DNA from: Entrophospora sp. SA101
Lineage: Eukaryota > Glomeromycota > Glomeromycetes > Entrophosporales > Entrophosporaceae
Assembly: GCA_958430865.1 (NCBI GenBank)
Contig: CAUDNR010002535.1
Coordinates: 32,064-86,950, forward strand
Length of the DNA stretch: 54,887 nt
Reading direction: 5' to 3'
Shown here in pieces: positions 10,833 to 23,732 of this stretch; the stretch's first letter is position 1, and each line of letters opens with the position of its first letter. The translations under genes were made by a program, and so were the position numbers. The notes below the pieces were generated by a model that was not told the DNA's origin, made no database searches, and was given only the letters and a program-made list of their open reading frames with translations.

Positions 10833-13800
10833 ATGTTAAAAAATACTAAAAATATTGAACTACGTTATGCCCCCCCAAAAAAAGTCAATGCACGTTACTC
10901 GAAACAAGAATTAGTTGGTAGAGGTGCTTACGGTGCTGTGTATAAAGGGTTGGCATTAGAAGAAAATATATTAATTATAAAAAAAATTTTTCTGAAAGGC
11001 AAATTTTTAAATTAGTTAATTCCTTTCCTCCGTGTGTGTGTCTTTATACACACAGAATAGATAATGATACAAGTAAAGTCGTAGCAATAAAAGTTTTAAA
11101 TTTAGATACAGAAGAGGATGATGTTGATGATATTATCAAAGAAATCAATTTACTCTCACAAATTAAACAGAGTGATTCAAGAAATATAACCAGATATTAT
11201 GGAAGTTTTCTTCATGGCACTAAATTATGGATTATCATGGAATATGCAGCAGGTGGAAGTATTAGAACTTTGGTATGTATTATAATAATTATTGTTGTTA
11301 TTGTTATAATAATAATATTTATTTAAACGGATTCTAGTATTTTAGTTTACATTTAAAACTAAATTATCAGTCAATCAATTGTTGAAATATTTTTAGATGA
11401 AGGCAGGCCAAATAGAAGAAAAATATTTATCTATTATAGCAAAAGAAGTAATACAAGCTTTAATCTATTTACATAGATGCAAAATAATTCATCGTGATAT
11501 TAAAGGTTTTGCGATAAATATTATTTATGTATACATATATATATATAATAATTTAAATAAATAATAATTTATTTATCTTTATTAATAGCCGCAAATATAT
11601 TATTAACTGCTGAAGGTAAAGTTCAACTGTGTGATTTCGGAGTTGCCGGTCAACTAACTGCTTCTTCAACAAAAAGAACATCATTTGTTGGCACACCGTA
11701 TCCTTTCTAAATAGATAGTATATTTATGTGTTAATGTTATGCGTGAATTTGAATTTAAAATTATTTCCATAACTTTTTCTTTTTTTCTTTTAGATATTGG
11801 ATGGCACCCGAAGTAATTATCGAAGGTGCAACCTATGATACTAAAGTTAGTAGTAAAAAATTTAAAAATTATTATCATTATGAAATAATAATATTAACGA
11901 TTTTTTTACTTTGTAAAATAATAATAATAACAATAATAATAACAATAATAATAATAATAATAATAATAAAGGCTGATATATGGTCTTTAGGAATTACTGT
12001 ATATGAAATAGCTACAGGAAATCCGCCATATCATGATCAAAATGCTATGAAAGCAATTCAATTAATTCCCAAAAAGCCACCTGCAAGATTAGAAGGAGTA
12101 TATTCACAACATTTAAAAGAATTAGTTTCACTTTGTCTTAATGAAAATTCAGAACAAGTATTTTATAATTTATTTATTTAATATAATTTATTCTAGTATT
12201 ATTATTAACATTATTTGATGTTTTTGTTAAAGCGACCAACAGCAGATGATTTATTGAAAATTAAATTTGTAAAAAATGCAAATAAACATCAAAATGGAAT
12301 ATTACGAGATTTAATTGCAAGGTTTGAACATTGGAAACAAACGACAGGATATCGTCAATCATTTTCCGATCCATCCTTAAGGTATCGTTATTATGATAAA
12401 ATCAAATATATATATATGTGTGTGTACGTATATGTATATGTATACGTTAAATAAAATAAATCTTTCAGTAAAAAGGGTCAACACGAACGTGAAAATCGCA
12501 ATGATGATATCGATTCATGGAATTTTGATGTAAGTTAATGTTAATTTTATTATTACAAAATTAAATGATTTATTAACTCTAAAAATACTAATTTCGATAT
12601 TAATAATAGACCGCGAGAAAATCTTCTTCACATCATCGTAAATCACGTTCTTTAGGATCACTCACAAATTTTCCAGACAAATTGTCACCTGTGGTCGAAA
12701 GTGACGAACAAATTATCAAAAATAATAGTAGTAATAATAATAATGATAATAATAGTGAAGAGAAAGAAGAGAAAACAATGATACCTAGAGATGCTACTAT
12801 TAGGTATGGACGCATACTTGCTGATGAACTCATGTCACCGACAAGACCAATATATCTAAGAAACTATTCAGAAAATCAACATCCACTACAATTATTATTT
12901 AACACTGATGACCAAAAACAACAACATCAACGACAGAATAGTGGCAATAAAGATTCTTATTCAAAAAACTTTTTCGATAGTCCAACCATATCTATTCCAT
13001 CAGATAATGACGAGGTTATCAATTTTTCAGATTTAGATGGCCCGCCTTCTTCACGAACAATGACAAAAGAACTACTTCAATCTCAATATGATAACCAAAC
13101 AAAAGATGCATCTTCTACAGAAAATAATGACAATGTTAATGGTAAAGATGGAAAAGATCGTATAACAGGCTTAAATCCTTCGACATCATCGGAACTATTA
13201 ACGGCATCATCAACATCATCCTTTTCTTCCTCGTCGTCAACGTCAACGTCAACGTCAATATCAACATCAACATCATTTTCTTCCTCTTCTTCGACATCAT
13301 CAACATACTCGTTAAATAAATATAACAATAATAATAACAACAATAATACTAATAACAAGATAGGAAAATCACCAGAGATTATAGTTCCATTCGATCCATC
13401 ACCTTCACAAAAAATTGTTTTAACACCGGTCGAGGAAATTAAAACTTCAAACGATTTATTATTTCCTAACTCAGCATCAAATAATGATAATAAACCTTCT
13501 CTTAACAAAGGCCCGTTTAAATTCATGATGACTCCAGTAAGACATGAAAGTTATGATGCATTACCACTACCAAACAATAACGATTTATCATCAGGTATAC
13601 CATTATACAGGTCAAAAAGTCAAGGTAAAGAACATCCTCAGTATGCAAGAAGAGTTAGATCTGCGACAACTTTAAATCAAACAAAATCCCATGCTGAAGA
13701 ATTATTAGGACAAAAAAAAATAAATAACAATAATAGTTATGATGATGATGATGACGATGGTTATGGTATTAACACTAAAATAAATGGTAATTTGGCTTTG

Positions 13801-14187
13801 AACGTGCCAAGACAAAGAAGTGTTAGTGATGTACAAAAAACTTCAAAAGCTAAAATTTTAGTCGAAGAACCTGGACAAATCAATTATTTACTTCCACCGT
13901 CGCCATCTTCAAATAAATCAATTCTAAATCGCTCATCATCACCGCCGCCACCACTACAGCCGCCGCCACCAACACCCACCAACATATTAACAAATCAACC
14001 TTCACCTACACGACCTATACAATCTTCGGCTATTATAAAAGATGGTCCTGAGATAAGACCATTAAAAATGGATAATTATCGTGGAACTAGTGAAGTATTT
14101 GAAGACTTAACAAAAACCACTGAGGACTTCCTGCAATGGATGATATTATTAGACGCAGGAATAAGTCAATTATTGACAAGATCTTAA
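10833..14187 (+). CDS. STE20/GCK-type protein kinase, Nak1/Kic1 family
   Basis: Ser/Thr kinase of the germinal-centre group, the upstream kinase of the RAM/MOR morphogenesis network in fungi. Nine exons (10833-10948, 11056-11272, 11397-11505, 11589-11697, 11794-11845, 11972-12157, 12233-12381, 12469-12529, 12610-14187) give 858 residues. The kinase domain is at ~22-280: [11 protein letters not shown] (P-loop), [10 protein letters not shown] (Lys), HRDIKAAN (catalytic loop), CDFGVAG (DFG), SFVGTPYWMAPE (activation segment) and [21 protein letters not shown] long Ser/Asn/Pro-rich tail follows, with a Ser/Thr run near residue 530. The tail ends in a short hydrophobic block ([20 protein letters not shown]) that I recall as conserved at the end of fungal Kic1/Nak1 proteins. 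The start at 10833 is the in-frame ATG nearest the kinase domain. Confidence 0.92.
13195..13345 (+). repeat. TCA/TCT and AAT codon microsatellites in kinase tail
   Basis: Runs of TCA/TCC/TCT/ACG triplets encode a ~38-residue Ser/Thr tract, followed by AAT/AAC triplets encoding Asn. The frame is maintained, so this is a coding microsatellite likely to vary in length. Confidence 0.8.
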
Positions 14188-14522
14188 TCTTGTAAAAATT
14201 ATTTATTTTATTTAATTTCATATATATATTTAAAAAGTCATTAGATATATTAGATATTAAGTTATTTTATTTTTAGAAAAGAATGTTTATAAAAATTTGT
14301 TTAATATATTAATAAATATTATTTTTTTTTATTCAATTTTCTCCCAAAAAATTTATATATCTATTACATCATACACACAACAGCATTTTTTATTTATTTA
14401 TTTATATAATTTCCCTTTGCAATGTACATTGTTTTTTTCAATTAATTCTTTTTGGGATAAAAAAAATCAAATTTGTTTTAATGATAATAAAAAAGACAAT
14501 ATGGCTTGTCCTGCTTGAACAA

Positions 14523-16798
14523 TTAAATATTTTCAAAATTCACTAATTTTTTCTTCTTTTTTTTCGATTTAACTTCTTCCATATCATTCCAAATTTCTTC
14601 AAGTTCCTTCTCATCATTATTAGCTTTTTTTATTTCATCTAATAATCAATAAATTTAAAAAATTTAATATAATAATATACACACACAAACATTTGAACAA
14701 TCGGGGCCTGTTCAATAGAAACAAGGAATGTTGGCCAAAAGTCAATTGTTAGTTATCACGAAGAACATTTTAAGCTTAGAAACCATGCCCATTTAAAAAG
14801 TAATGGGGCACAGAATTAGGGCAATTGTGATTTTGAGCTAATAACACTTCTATATACAATTCACCGCGAGGATTAATTTTAGCTTAAAAACCATACCCAC
14901 TTTACATAATATAATTTAGAGATATTTTCTGTCAAAAAATAATAGTGAAATGCAAATCTTTTTTGATTTTCTCATAACATGATTTTTTCAACATTCCTGA
15001 ACAGGCCCCAATTATATATTACTATTGTTATTTTTATACCTTCATCATTTACCAAAACAGATGTAAGATGTTGTTTTAAATAGATTTTCTGTAAAAGATT
15101 ATGTTTTCCACTCATTTCATGTACGCGTAAAAATCTATCGAGTGATACTGTTGCTAAATATGTTGATTTTGAATCAACTTCCATACTTGAAACTGCACCA
15201 GCAAATCCTTTATTAAAAATAAAAAGTACGAGATGGTGAAAAATAAATAAATAAATTTTTTTTTAGGCAACTTAAAACTTTTTTTAAACGATGATACCTT
15301 TAAATTGCCCTAGATTCTTTCCTGTTTAGTAATTTTATATAACAATTGTTAAGCGAATTAATATAAAATATATCTTTACATTAAAAATAATAATAATGTC
15401 ATCATCATTATTATTAAAATGATTATATTATTTACCTGTTCTTACATCGATAGAAAACAAATTTCCAGCAGTGTTCGAAAACAAAATTTCACTAATTAAA
15501 AATAAATATTCAAAATAATTATTATTTATTTCTAAAAACTAAAAGAATTTCTGTTTAAATACCAACTTCAAATTTCTGCCTACAATTAACGATACCACGG
15601 GATGTTCACCTATGCTTAAATCCAAAACTGGTCTTCTTTTTACTTTAGTATCATATATTCTTATCTATGCAAATAAATTAAAGAGATTATTATTATCTAA
15701 AAAAAAACAATTAAATTCTTTACCAATTCAAATTATTATATCATCGTCTTTATCATCATGTTCATCATTAATTACCTGATTATATTTTGTACCAACTACA
15801 ATTTTTGTAGCATCATCGTTTAAAAATTGCATATCTGTATTCCATACTGGAACTCTCAAATCCAAAAAATCATTTCTCAAGTTTTTAGCTTTCCATATTA
15901 ATCCTGGCTTAGATTCTTTTTTTGATTGTGAACTGAATGGGCAACTTCCCTCTTTATAAGAATTCACATCCCATATCGTCAACTCATACTCTTTACCACA
16001 GCATCCAAATATATTATGTGATTTTGGATGTACTCTTAACCTACACAAATCTTTTGAAATCGAAAAACTTGTAATTGGAAATGATGATTCCTAAAAATTA
16101 AATTATAAAAAAAAAATTTTTTTAGGCATCTGTTAACAAACCAACTAATAGAAATTATATATAATTACATTATCAATTGAAATTGGTTGATAAGTAATTA
16201 TACCCGTCTTGGCATCACATGTTACCAAAGTACTGGAAAAGAAAAAAAGAAACCCATTTGTTAAAAAAAATTATAAAAAAAAAAGTCATTAAAAAAATTT
16301 ATAATCACCTACGTAGAATTGGCAAATAAACCAACAAATTGCACACATTCTATTTTATTATCAGAAATTTGTTCATGTGTAAACTCTTTCATGGCTTTAC
16401 CTTCCTCATTTGGATCAAGTATATGTATTTTTCCATTTTTACGTGCAACTATTATCTAAAAAAAAGAAATTATTTTAAGTATACAAGTATATATTGAATC
16501 AAGCAATTATTAATGAAAATTTCAGCGAATAACCTGTTGTTGTTCACTTTCATCATATATTTTTGCTTGATACATCAATTGGACACCTTGTGCCCGATCA
16601 ATTTTACCCCATTTTTTGATGATAGGTGATGCTTCTTTTTGCGAAAGATTTGAAATTGTGATTGCTGATTAAATTTAGTTTATTAATGTTTAAGTTATAT
16701 TAATTTATTAAAATTTTCAAAATTTTATTAAATTAATATTTATTATTTTCTTATCTACCTTTTATCAAGCCAACTTCGTCTCCAGTATAAAATTTCAT
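14523..16798 (-). CDS. NSA1: Ribosome assembly WD-repeat protein Nsa1/WDR74
   Basis: Nucleolar WD40 factor of early 60S subunit assembly; in yeast it works with Rix7, and human WDR74 with NVL2. Ten exons join on the minus strand. The start MKFYTGDEVGLIK is followed by beta-propeller blades. The block AKNLRNDFLDLRVPVWNTDM and the later YDTKVKRRPVLDLSIGEHPV and GFAGAVSSMEVD..YLATVSLDR closely fit the WDR74 C-terminal blades. The C-terminal tail is acidic then basic (ELEEIWNDMEEVKSKKKKK), as expected for a nucleolar protein. The last intron (about 15040 to 14645) has been enlarged by a 307-bp MITE. The gene converges on the Nak1-type kinase. Confidence 0.92.
14703..15009. mobile_element. MITE with 12-bp perfect TIRs inside last intron of NSA1
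   Basis: GGGGCCTGTTCA at 14703-14714 is matched by its exact reverse complement at 14998-15009. A second shared word (AGGAATGTTG) lies just inside both ends. The ~307-bp interior has no ORF. The GGGCCTGTT start resembles PIF/Harbinger-type MITEs, but no target-site duplication is visible. It lies wholly within the intron, so it should not disturb the protein. Confidence 0.75.
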
Positions 16799-17781
16799 AA
16801 TTTTTTTTTAGTCAATTTTTTTTCTGTCGACAAAATTTATGAAGATAATTTCCATATTTGGCTAGCACGCTCCCTCCGCACTCTGAATTTATTTTTGCCA
16901 ACTACTTAAATTGATAATGTGTCTAGCTTTATTATTATTATTATTATTAAAATATTCGGAATTATATATATGTATTGAATTGATTGACATTGCAAAGGAA
17001 AATAGAGATATTAATTTAACTATGGTGCCAAGTTCATTCATCATTGACAATGGTTAAATTAGGATGTTTAAGTTGTTCGATTACATTTCACACATGCACA
17101 TTTAGATGTCTTAAATTTTTGGGAACGATTGCAATAGCTAGCAAAACAAGCAGAAAGTACTTTTAATATTTGACTTATGACCCAACAGACAGGCGCGTTT
17201 TTTTCTCGATTTGATCCAAACTTTAATAACCATAAAGTTACACCCATATAAAAGTTTAAATAATTTACATCTTCTTGACTACTATAAAATTTTTTTTAGG
17301 GTAATATTGAAAAATCGTAGCTTTGAAGTGAAAAGTAATGCTGTTTTTGAATAACTGTTCTGAAAGAAGATTCGTTGGAAAACTTTATGGCACAGTTTTA
17401 TTGTTATGTTAAAAAAAACAGTTAGTCGGTTACACGATTCGATAATAAATGTTAGATCATACATAAATAATCAAATGATCGATCGATAATTAATAATACA
17501 TAAATAATAAAGTCAAAGTTCAAAATTTTTCCACGAAAAAAAAGTTTTAATGCCATTGTTTCACCAAATTAAATTTCAAAATATTGTTTCACGCTTTCCA
17601 GAATTTTTATTTTCCTCTTCATTTAAACCTTCTTTGATAACCAAAAATAAAAATATTTTTCAAGGTATATATATAATTCTGTTGGCCCAACCTTATCTAT
17701 TTTATAAAGACCAATCAATTGATTCAATTAATTACATTAACTATAACCTAAAAAATAGTACAAAATTGTTATTCTTCTAGT
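16799..17781. other. Divergent intergenic region between NSA1 and PCMT
   Basis: This is the shared upstream region of two divergent genes. At 17550-17664 a plus-strand ORF starting MPLFHQIKFQN ends at a possible donor (CAAG|GTATAT), with an acceptor TTCTAG just before the PCMT start. This could be a spliced 5' leader. Otherwise it is AT-rich spacer with no recognised element. Confidence 0.4.
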
Positions 17782-17898
17782 ATGGCGTGGTATTGTTCAG
17801 GTAAAGATATCGTTGAGCAAAATGATTTATAGATAGATAGAAAGAATTCGAGGTAAAATGATTTTAAATATATTTTCCAATTATCATTATTACTGATC

Positions 17899-17931
<33 letters not shown>

Positions 17932-19048
17932 CAAAAAGTAATGATGGTTTGGTGGAAAATTTAAAAAGAGCAGATATTATTAAATCAGAAAGGGTTGTAA
18001 CAGCAATGAAATCTATTGACCGAAAAAATTATGTAGAATTTGAACCATATCGTGATTCACCTCATAGTATAGGTTATGGTGCCACCATCTCTGCACCGTA
18101 AGTACTTTATATTTTGATTTATGATTATTTTTTATAAACAAGTTTTATTATTGTAAATGTAATATCGGCCTTTTTTTCTTTAAAGACATATGCATGCATA
18201 TGCATTACAAAGCTTAGAACCATTTCTACAGCCTGGAATGAAAGGTGAGGCATTGATTGACCATTCATAGAATTTTTTTCTTCGTTGTATATTGATATTA
18301 TTGTATTATATAAAAAACAGCTCTAGATATTGGATCTGGATCTGGTTATTTATCAGCATGCATGGCTCAAATGGTATTAATTTTTTTCCAAAGAAAAAAA
18401 AAATTGAAATATAAATATTTAACCTTACATTTTTTTTTTAAAAAAAAGGTTGGACCTAGTGGCAAAATTATTGGAATAGATCATATTCCCGAACTTGTAA
18501 ATAAAGCCATAAATAATGTAAAAAAAGATAAGCAAGAACTTCTAGATACTAAAAGATTAAATTTTATTGTTGGTGATGGTAGAAAAGGTTATCCGGAGGA
18601 AGCACCTTATGACTGCATGTAAATATTTTTATTATTTTCATATTTAATAATGTTTTTTAAAAATATATATTTAATATTTTTGTTACTCTAGTCATGTTGG
18701 AGCTGCAGCTAAAGAAACACCAGAAGCATTAATTGATCAATTGAAATCACCTGGCCGGTAATTATTATAATTTTTTTTAAAAAAAATGGATCATACAAAA
18801 AAATATTTCATGTAAATTTCTTTTATTTAGAATGTTTATTCCTGTGGGTAGTGGGCATCAATCAATTTATCAAATTGATAAAGACAATGATGGAAATATC
18901 ATAAAAAAGGTTTTAATGGATGTTTCGGTAGGTATAAAATTATTATTCAAGTTTTTTTAATAATTAAATATTTAATTAATTACTAATTATTGTTATTTTA
19001 AATAATTAGTATGTTCCACTTACTGATGCTCATAAACAAATAAATTAA
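17782..19048 (+). CDS. PCMT1: Protein-L-isoaspartate O-methyltransferase
   Basis: SAM-dependent repair enzyme that methylates isoaspartyl residues in damaged cytosolic proteins. Eight exons (17782-17800, 17932-18097, 18186-18244, 18321-18373, 18449-18618, 18692-18757, 18831-18927, 19010-19048) give 222 residues, the normal length for the family. Diagnostic blocks are the start [55 protein letters not shown] (substrate loop), [16 protein letters not shown] (SAM motif I), [17 protein letters not shown] and GRMFIPVG. The ATG at 17782 is chosen because MAW..S is the usual start in this family. Confidence 0.95.
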
Positions 19049-19150
19049 ATAGTTAATTTAGCAAATTTTAAAAAACATTTTATAAATAATTTTATATTAA
19101 AGCATTACATAGTATTATTAATATTGGTGGCAATAATTAATAATTTATTT

Positions 19151-22100
19151 TCAATTTGCCTTTGACGCCATAGTCTTTGCTTTACCATCAGGTATATAAA
19201 TAAATTTAGGGATTGTTGTTGAAGTAGAAGTAATATTATTGTCTAGTATGTAAAAACCTTTACGTTCAAATTGAATAATATCGCCTAGTTGATAAAACAA
19301 CAAATTAATAATAATAAAATTTAAAAAAATATATATTCAAAATTAAGTGTGTGTGTGTATATATATATACCTTTCTTTAAATCTTTAATATTTGAATCTG
19401 CAATAGCCTTTTCAATAAACTCGGTTTTCTCAGTTATACAATCCTCAATTTTATCAGCTTCTTCCAATTTACGTCGATTAATCAAATAATCATAATCTAT
19501 TAATTCAATTTCAACATTATGTTGGTAATTATCATGAGTTTCCGGTTTTTGTGTTGAAGAAAAATCTGATAACCAAGTGATTTTCTTTTTGGTTTTTTTG
19601 AAATCGCCTTCCAAATGTAGTTTTACTTCTAATGAATTGATTTTATCAGGGTTTTCTGGTAATTTTATAATCGATTTTACTATCGCGTTACCCCAATCCA
19701 TTAATGTAATCTAAAATCAACGCATAAATAAATAAATAAATATATAATACTAGTGTTTATAATAGGCTATTTATTGAATAAACTTCTTTTACTACCTCTT
19801 CATTCAATTCAAAAGATTTAGCATCTTCTTGTTCAACCAAGATGTTTGGAGCGTACCAGGTTTTTTTTGATCCAATATTTGTATTTTTTTTATGTTTTGG
19901 CATCAATTTAAATTGAACATTTTCAGGCCCTTCTAATATTTTAACTTTTACGCTGTGTATATGATGTATTAATTTATTATTATTAATATTACTATATTAT
20001 AAATATATAATTAATTAATTTCAATCAATAAAATTGAATTAAAAAACTTACACGTCTTGTTCAAGTATAGCTGTATGTCTAGGTGCAATTGGATCAATAA
20101 TCTTTTTATTAAGTGCCCAGAGTTTATCCCATTCCAACATGACATCATTTTGAGAAGCTCCTTGCGACAAAATATATTGTTTTAATGCTTCCACTTTCAA
20201 GCCTCTTCGTCTGATCCCTTAATGCATGAAATAAATATGTAAATATATATATCTATATACATGAGAATTTTTTTATATAGAAAGTTTTCTTTTCTTGTAC
20301 CTCTAATAGTAGGAAACCTTGGATCATCCCAACCACTTGCATATCCTTGATCAACAAACCATTGTAATTTACGTTTAGACAATAAGGTGTATACAAAATT
20401 CATACGACTATAAATAAAAAAACAAAATGAATTAAAAAACTCTTATTCATAAGTAGTAGCGATAACTAAGAACAATAAAACAACACTAATAAAATCAAGG
20501 TGAAATACCTAAAGTCCCAAACATGAACTTTTCTTAGGTTTAGAGAGTCAATAAACCAATAATATTGCGCATTACGATCTCTATACTCATTAGTTCTTAA
20601 TGCGTGAGTAACACCTTCAATTGAGTCAACTACAGGACATGCGAAATCATAGGTTGGATAAACTATCCATTTATTACTATTTAATAAATGATAAATATTT
20701 TATTGCATGTTTAAAGAAATTAGCTATTTATCCATTTTTTTTAAAAAAAAAGTTTTATAATAATTATTAAATTTAACATACCCAGTGCGATGATGAGATA
20801 ATTTGTTGCATCTGTAAATAACAGGGTCTCTAAGAGCTTTATTTGGATTGCTCATATCAATCTTAGCTCTCAAACAATAACTCAATGCCTTTATTTAAAA
20901 ATTATCATTAATATTTTATAATATTTTTCAAATAATTTTTATATATATATTTTACTAACAGAATCAGTTCCCTCTTTCATCTCTTTCCATGTTTTAAGAT
21001 TCACATCAACAGATGAATCACGATTTTTTGATGGAATTCCCTCCATACGTTCTTGTCTCATCTTTTTATTTTTTGAAATTAATATTTGTATAGTTGAATA
21101 AAGAGTTTTTTTGTAAAATAAAAATAAAATAATCGATTGATAAAATACCGTTGCTACATCAGTATCATCGACATAGGCTAAACCTTTTTTAATCAATTCA
21201 GTTGCATAATTATAAAGTTCTTCAAAATGATCTGAAGTGTAAGTTATTTCGTCTGGTCGAATTCCTAATAATTCTAAATCTTCTTTTATTGAATCTTCAA
21301 ATTCTTCCTAAAATTTGCATATCATAAAAAATTAATTAATTAATTAGAAATATATTTAGTTCTATACATATATAATTTATACTAACCTTTTCTTTACTTG
21401 GATTTGTATCATCAAATCTAACAATCAATTTTCCTTTATATTCTTGAGCAAAATACTGATTTAACATGGCAGCTTTTGCGTGACCAATATGTAAATAACC
21501 ACTTGGTTCAGGTGGAAATCTCGTTACAACTTTTCCAACTTGTGCATTTACAAGTTCAATATTCATATTTGGTTGATCTGATCTCGCCTATATATATATA
21601 TATATATGTATAAATATTATATAAATATTGAATAAATGTAATTACAAATAGATGATAATCGATAATGAATAATAATATTAATGAATAATTCACACTTTAG
21701 TTGATGAAATTGCTTTAGTTGTCCAACTGATACTATTTTGTACAAAATCTAATGATCCAATGTAATTAAACCATCTAACAATATGCACTCCTGTATTTTT
21801 TCCAGATTTAAGTCGGCTATTAAATATTGCAGAACCTATTATTATTATTTATAATAAAGAAGATTTCCTTAATCATAAATATACAGATTATACAATATAT
21901 AACAATATTATGATCATCATCATCATCATCATCATCATTATGTACTTTTCAATGCTCCCCATATAATAATATCTGCCAATGTAAAATTGTATTGAACAAA
22001 AAAAGTTCTTAATGTTAAATGGTGATTGATTTCATCTAATGCTTTATCAAGTTTCTTGAAATCTGTAGTTTCCAAATTATCAATTGAATAATCTATCCAT

Positions 22101-22610
22101 TGATCAATCTAATCAAAAAAATAATTTTTCAATGATTATTTAAAAAAATTTTATTTTAAAAAAAAACTTTTTTATTACCTGCTTTGTTATCAATTCATTA
22201 TCACCATGCAAATTTATCAAATTAAAGTGCTTGGCCAAATATTTTGCCACATCACTTGTTTTTTTTAAAGTCGTACTATTTAACAAACAACAACAACAAT
22301 AATAATTCAATTCTCTTTTTTTTAATTTTTTAAATAATTAATAATAGCAATTATCAAATAATATACTCATTAGTCTCCAGAGTAACACTGCTTTCAGAAT
22401 TTGCATCAACATTCCATTCAATTACAAGTTTATCCAAAAATTCTTGCTTAGAATTAATATAGTGTGCCAATAAAATTGGACCTAAAAAACAATTATGTAT
22501 ATATTAATATTATCAGGAAAGTTGTTATTCATAAATCACATTATATATATGTTATTATTACCATAAGGTACAATGTTTCCTTGCTTTGAAAAGGTTATTT
22601 TAATCGACAT
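19151..22610 (-). CDS. GUS1: Cytosolic glutamyl-tRNA synthetase
   Basis: Class I synthetase charging tRNA-Glu in the cytosol. It is spread over about fourteen exons from ATG 22610 to TGA 19151. An N-terminal GST-like domain comes first (to about [13 protein letters not shown]), then the catalytic core with [11 protein letters not shown] (HIGH motif), [15 protein letters not shown] and [21 protein letters not shown]. The KMSKS-type motif is [27 protein letters not shown] and [22 protein letters not shown] are typical of eukaryotic GluRS rather than GlnRS. The C-terminal anticodon-binding beta-barrel follows, with GFYILDN and FIYIPDG near the end. No fusion to a prolyl-tRNA synthetase is present. 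It converges on PCMT, with about 100 bp between the stops. Confidence 0.93.
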
Positions 22611-22761
22611 CTTTAATTTAAAAAAAAAAATTTTTTTTTTTCAAGCCTCTTTTTTGAATTTTTTTATTATCTGTTCAACCAATCAAAAATTTATCCATAA
22701 AATTGTGTACACTAATTACCAAATATTCGGGGTAAATAAATATTTAATTTAATGGTCAGTA

Positions 22762-23416
22762 ATGAGCATTTCAACAAAATCTACTTCACTTGTAAATAGG
22801 TACATTCATCGCACGGCAACTATAGATAAGCCATGTTTCATATGTAATAAATATACAACAGCAGTTTTAAGAGAAGAGAATGGTGCTGATTGGTTCTATG
22901 TGTGTCTAAGGTTAGTATACTAATTATTAATTATTTTTATTTAAAATTACCACATCCTAGCATGATTGTTTAATATTTAATTTATATGCTATTTTTAAAA
23001 GTCACTTAAACGATCGAGGCTTTGCATCACCAATTCCTGAACCAGTTCCACCTGTGCAAATTGCAAACAAAACTTCTAAAACGTCTGATAAAGAAGAAAA
23101 AGATAAAGAAGATAATAAGGATAAAGATAATAAAGATATTAATAACAAAGATAATGATAACACAGATGAGAAGAAAAAGGATGATGACAAAGAAAAATCA
23201 AAAGATGTCGTAAACAAAGAAAAGGACGATAAACCAAAGCCAAAACCAAAACCAACGCAGCAACAATCACAACCACCACCAAAACCAAAAAAATATATTT
23301 TACACCGTGATATTTTTTATTTACGTGAAAAAAAAATTTTAAACATTCAAAAAGAAAAAGAAGCTCAACGTACCTTAAATTTATTACCAAGTGTTCCAAA
23401 ATCTAAATTAGGATAA
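22762..23416 (+). CDS. VFA1: Vps4-associated protein 1 (Vfa1)
   Basis: Small endosomal cofactor that binds the ESCRT-III disassembly ATPase Vps4. Two exons (22762-22910, 23002-23416) give 187 residues. The N-terminal zinc-binding core has CFICNKYTTAVL and FYVCLSHLNDRGFA, the family signature split by the single intron. The middle is Lys/Asp-rich low complexity with a Pro/Lys linker (KPKPKPKPTQQQ). The C-terminal helix (KYILHRDIFYLREKK) probably carries the Vps4 MIT-binding segment. It is divergent from GUS1, with about 150 bp between the start codons. Confidence 0.88.
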
Positions 23417-23732
23417 TATGTATTTATTTATTTATTTTATTAAATTAATTATTTTTTATTTATTTAAAAGATATAATTTTACAATAATATTAATATTTAT
23501 GATTTTTTTAATGATTAAAGATTTTATTAATAAAAAATAAATGCTTTTAATTAATAATCTAAAGATATGTTTTAAATACATGAATATAAATTAATAAATA
23601 AAATAACAAATGATAATACATACATTATTTAAACCATTCTGGTGATTCTTTTTGGTAATTTTTGATTTGGCTTTTGTAATTCATTTTTGACGATGACTGT
23701 TAACACTTTAACAGTCGTATTTACTTTTTCTT
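23417..23732. other. Convergent spacer VFA1/ATM1
   Basis: This 316-bp AT-rich spacer lies between the two stop codons and probably holds both 3' ends. No element is recognised. Confidence 0.5.

Noticed and set aside
11521..11570. TA-rich runs as possible promoters
   Set aside because: They are intronic and match the general AT bias; many such runs occur throughout the window.
13083..13526. 147-codon minus-strand ORF rich in Asp/Glu/Val
   Set aside because: It is the reverse reading of Ser/Thr and Asn triplet repeats in the kinase tail.
22870..23420. Minus-strand Ser/Leu-rich ORFs
   Set aside because: Reverse reading of the Lys/Asp-rich linker of VFA1.
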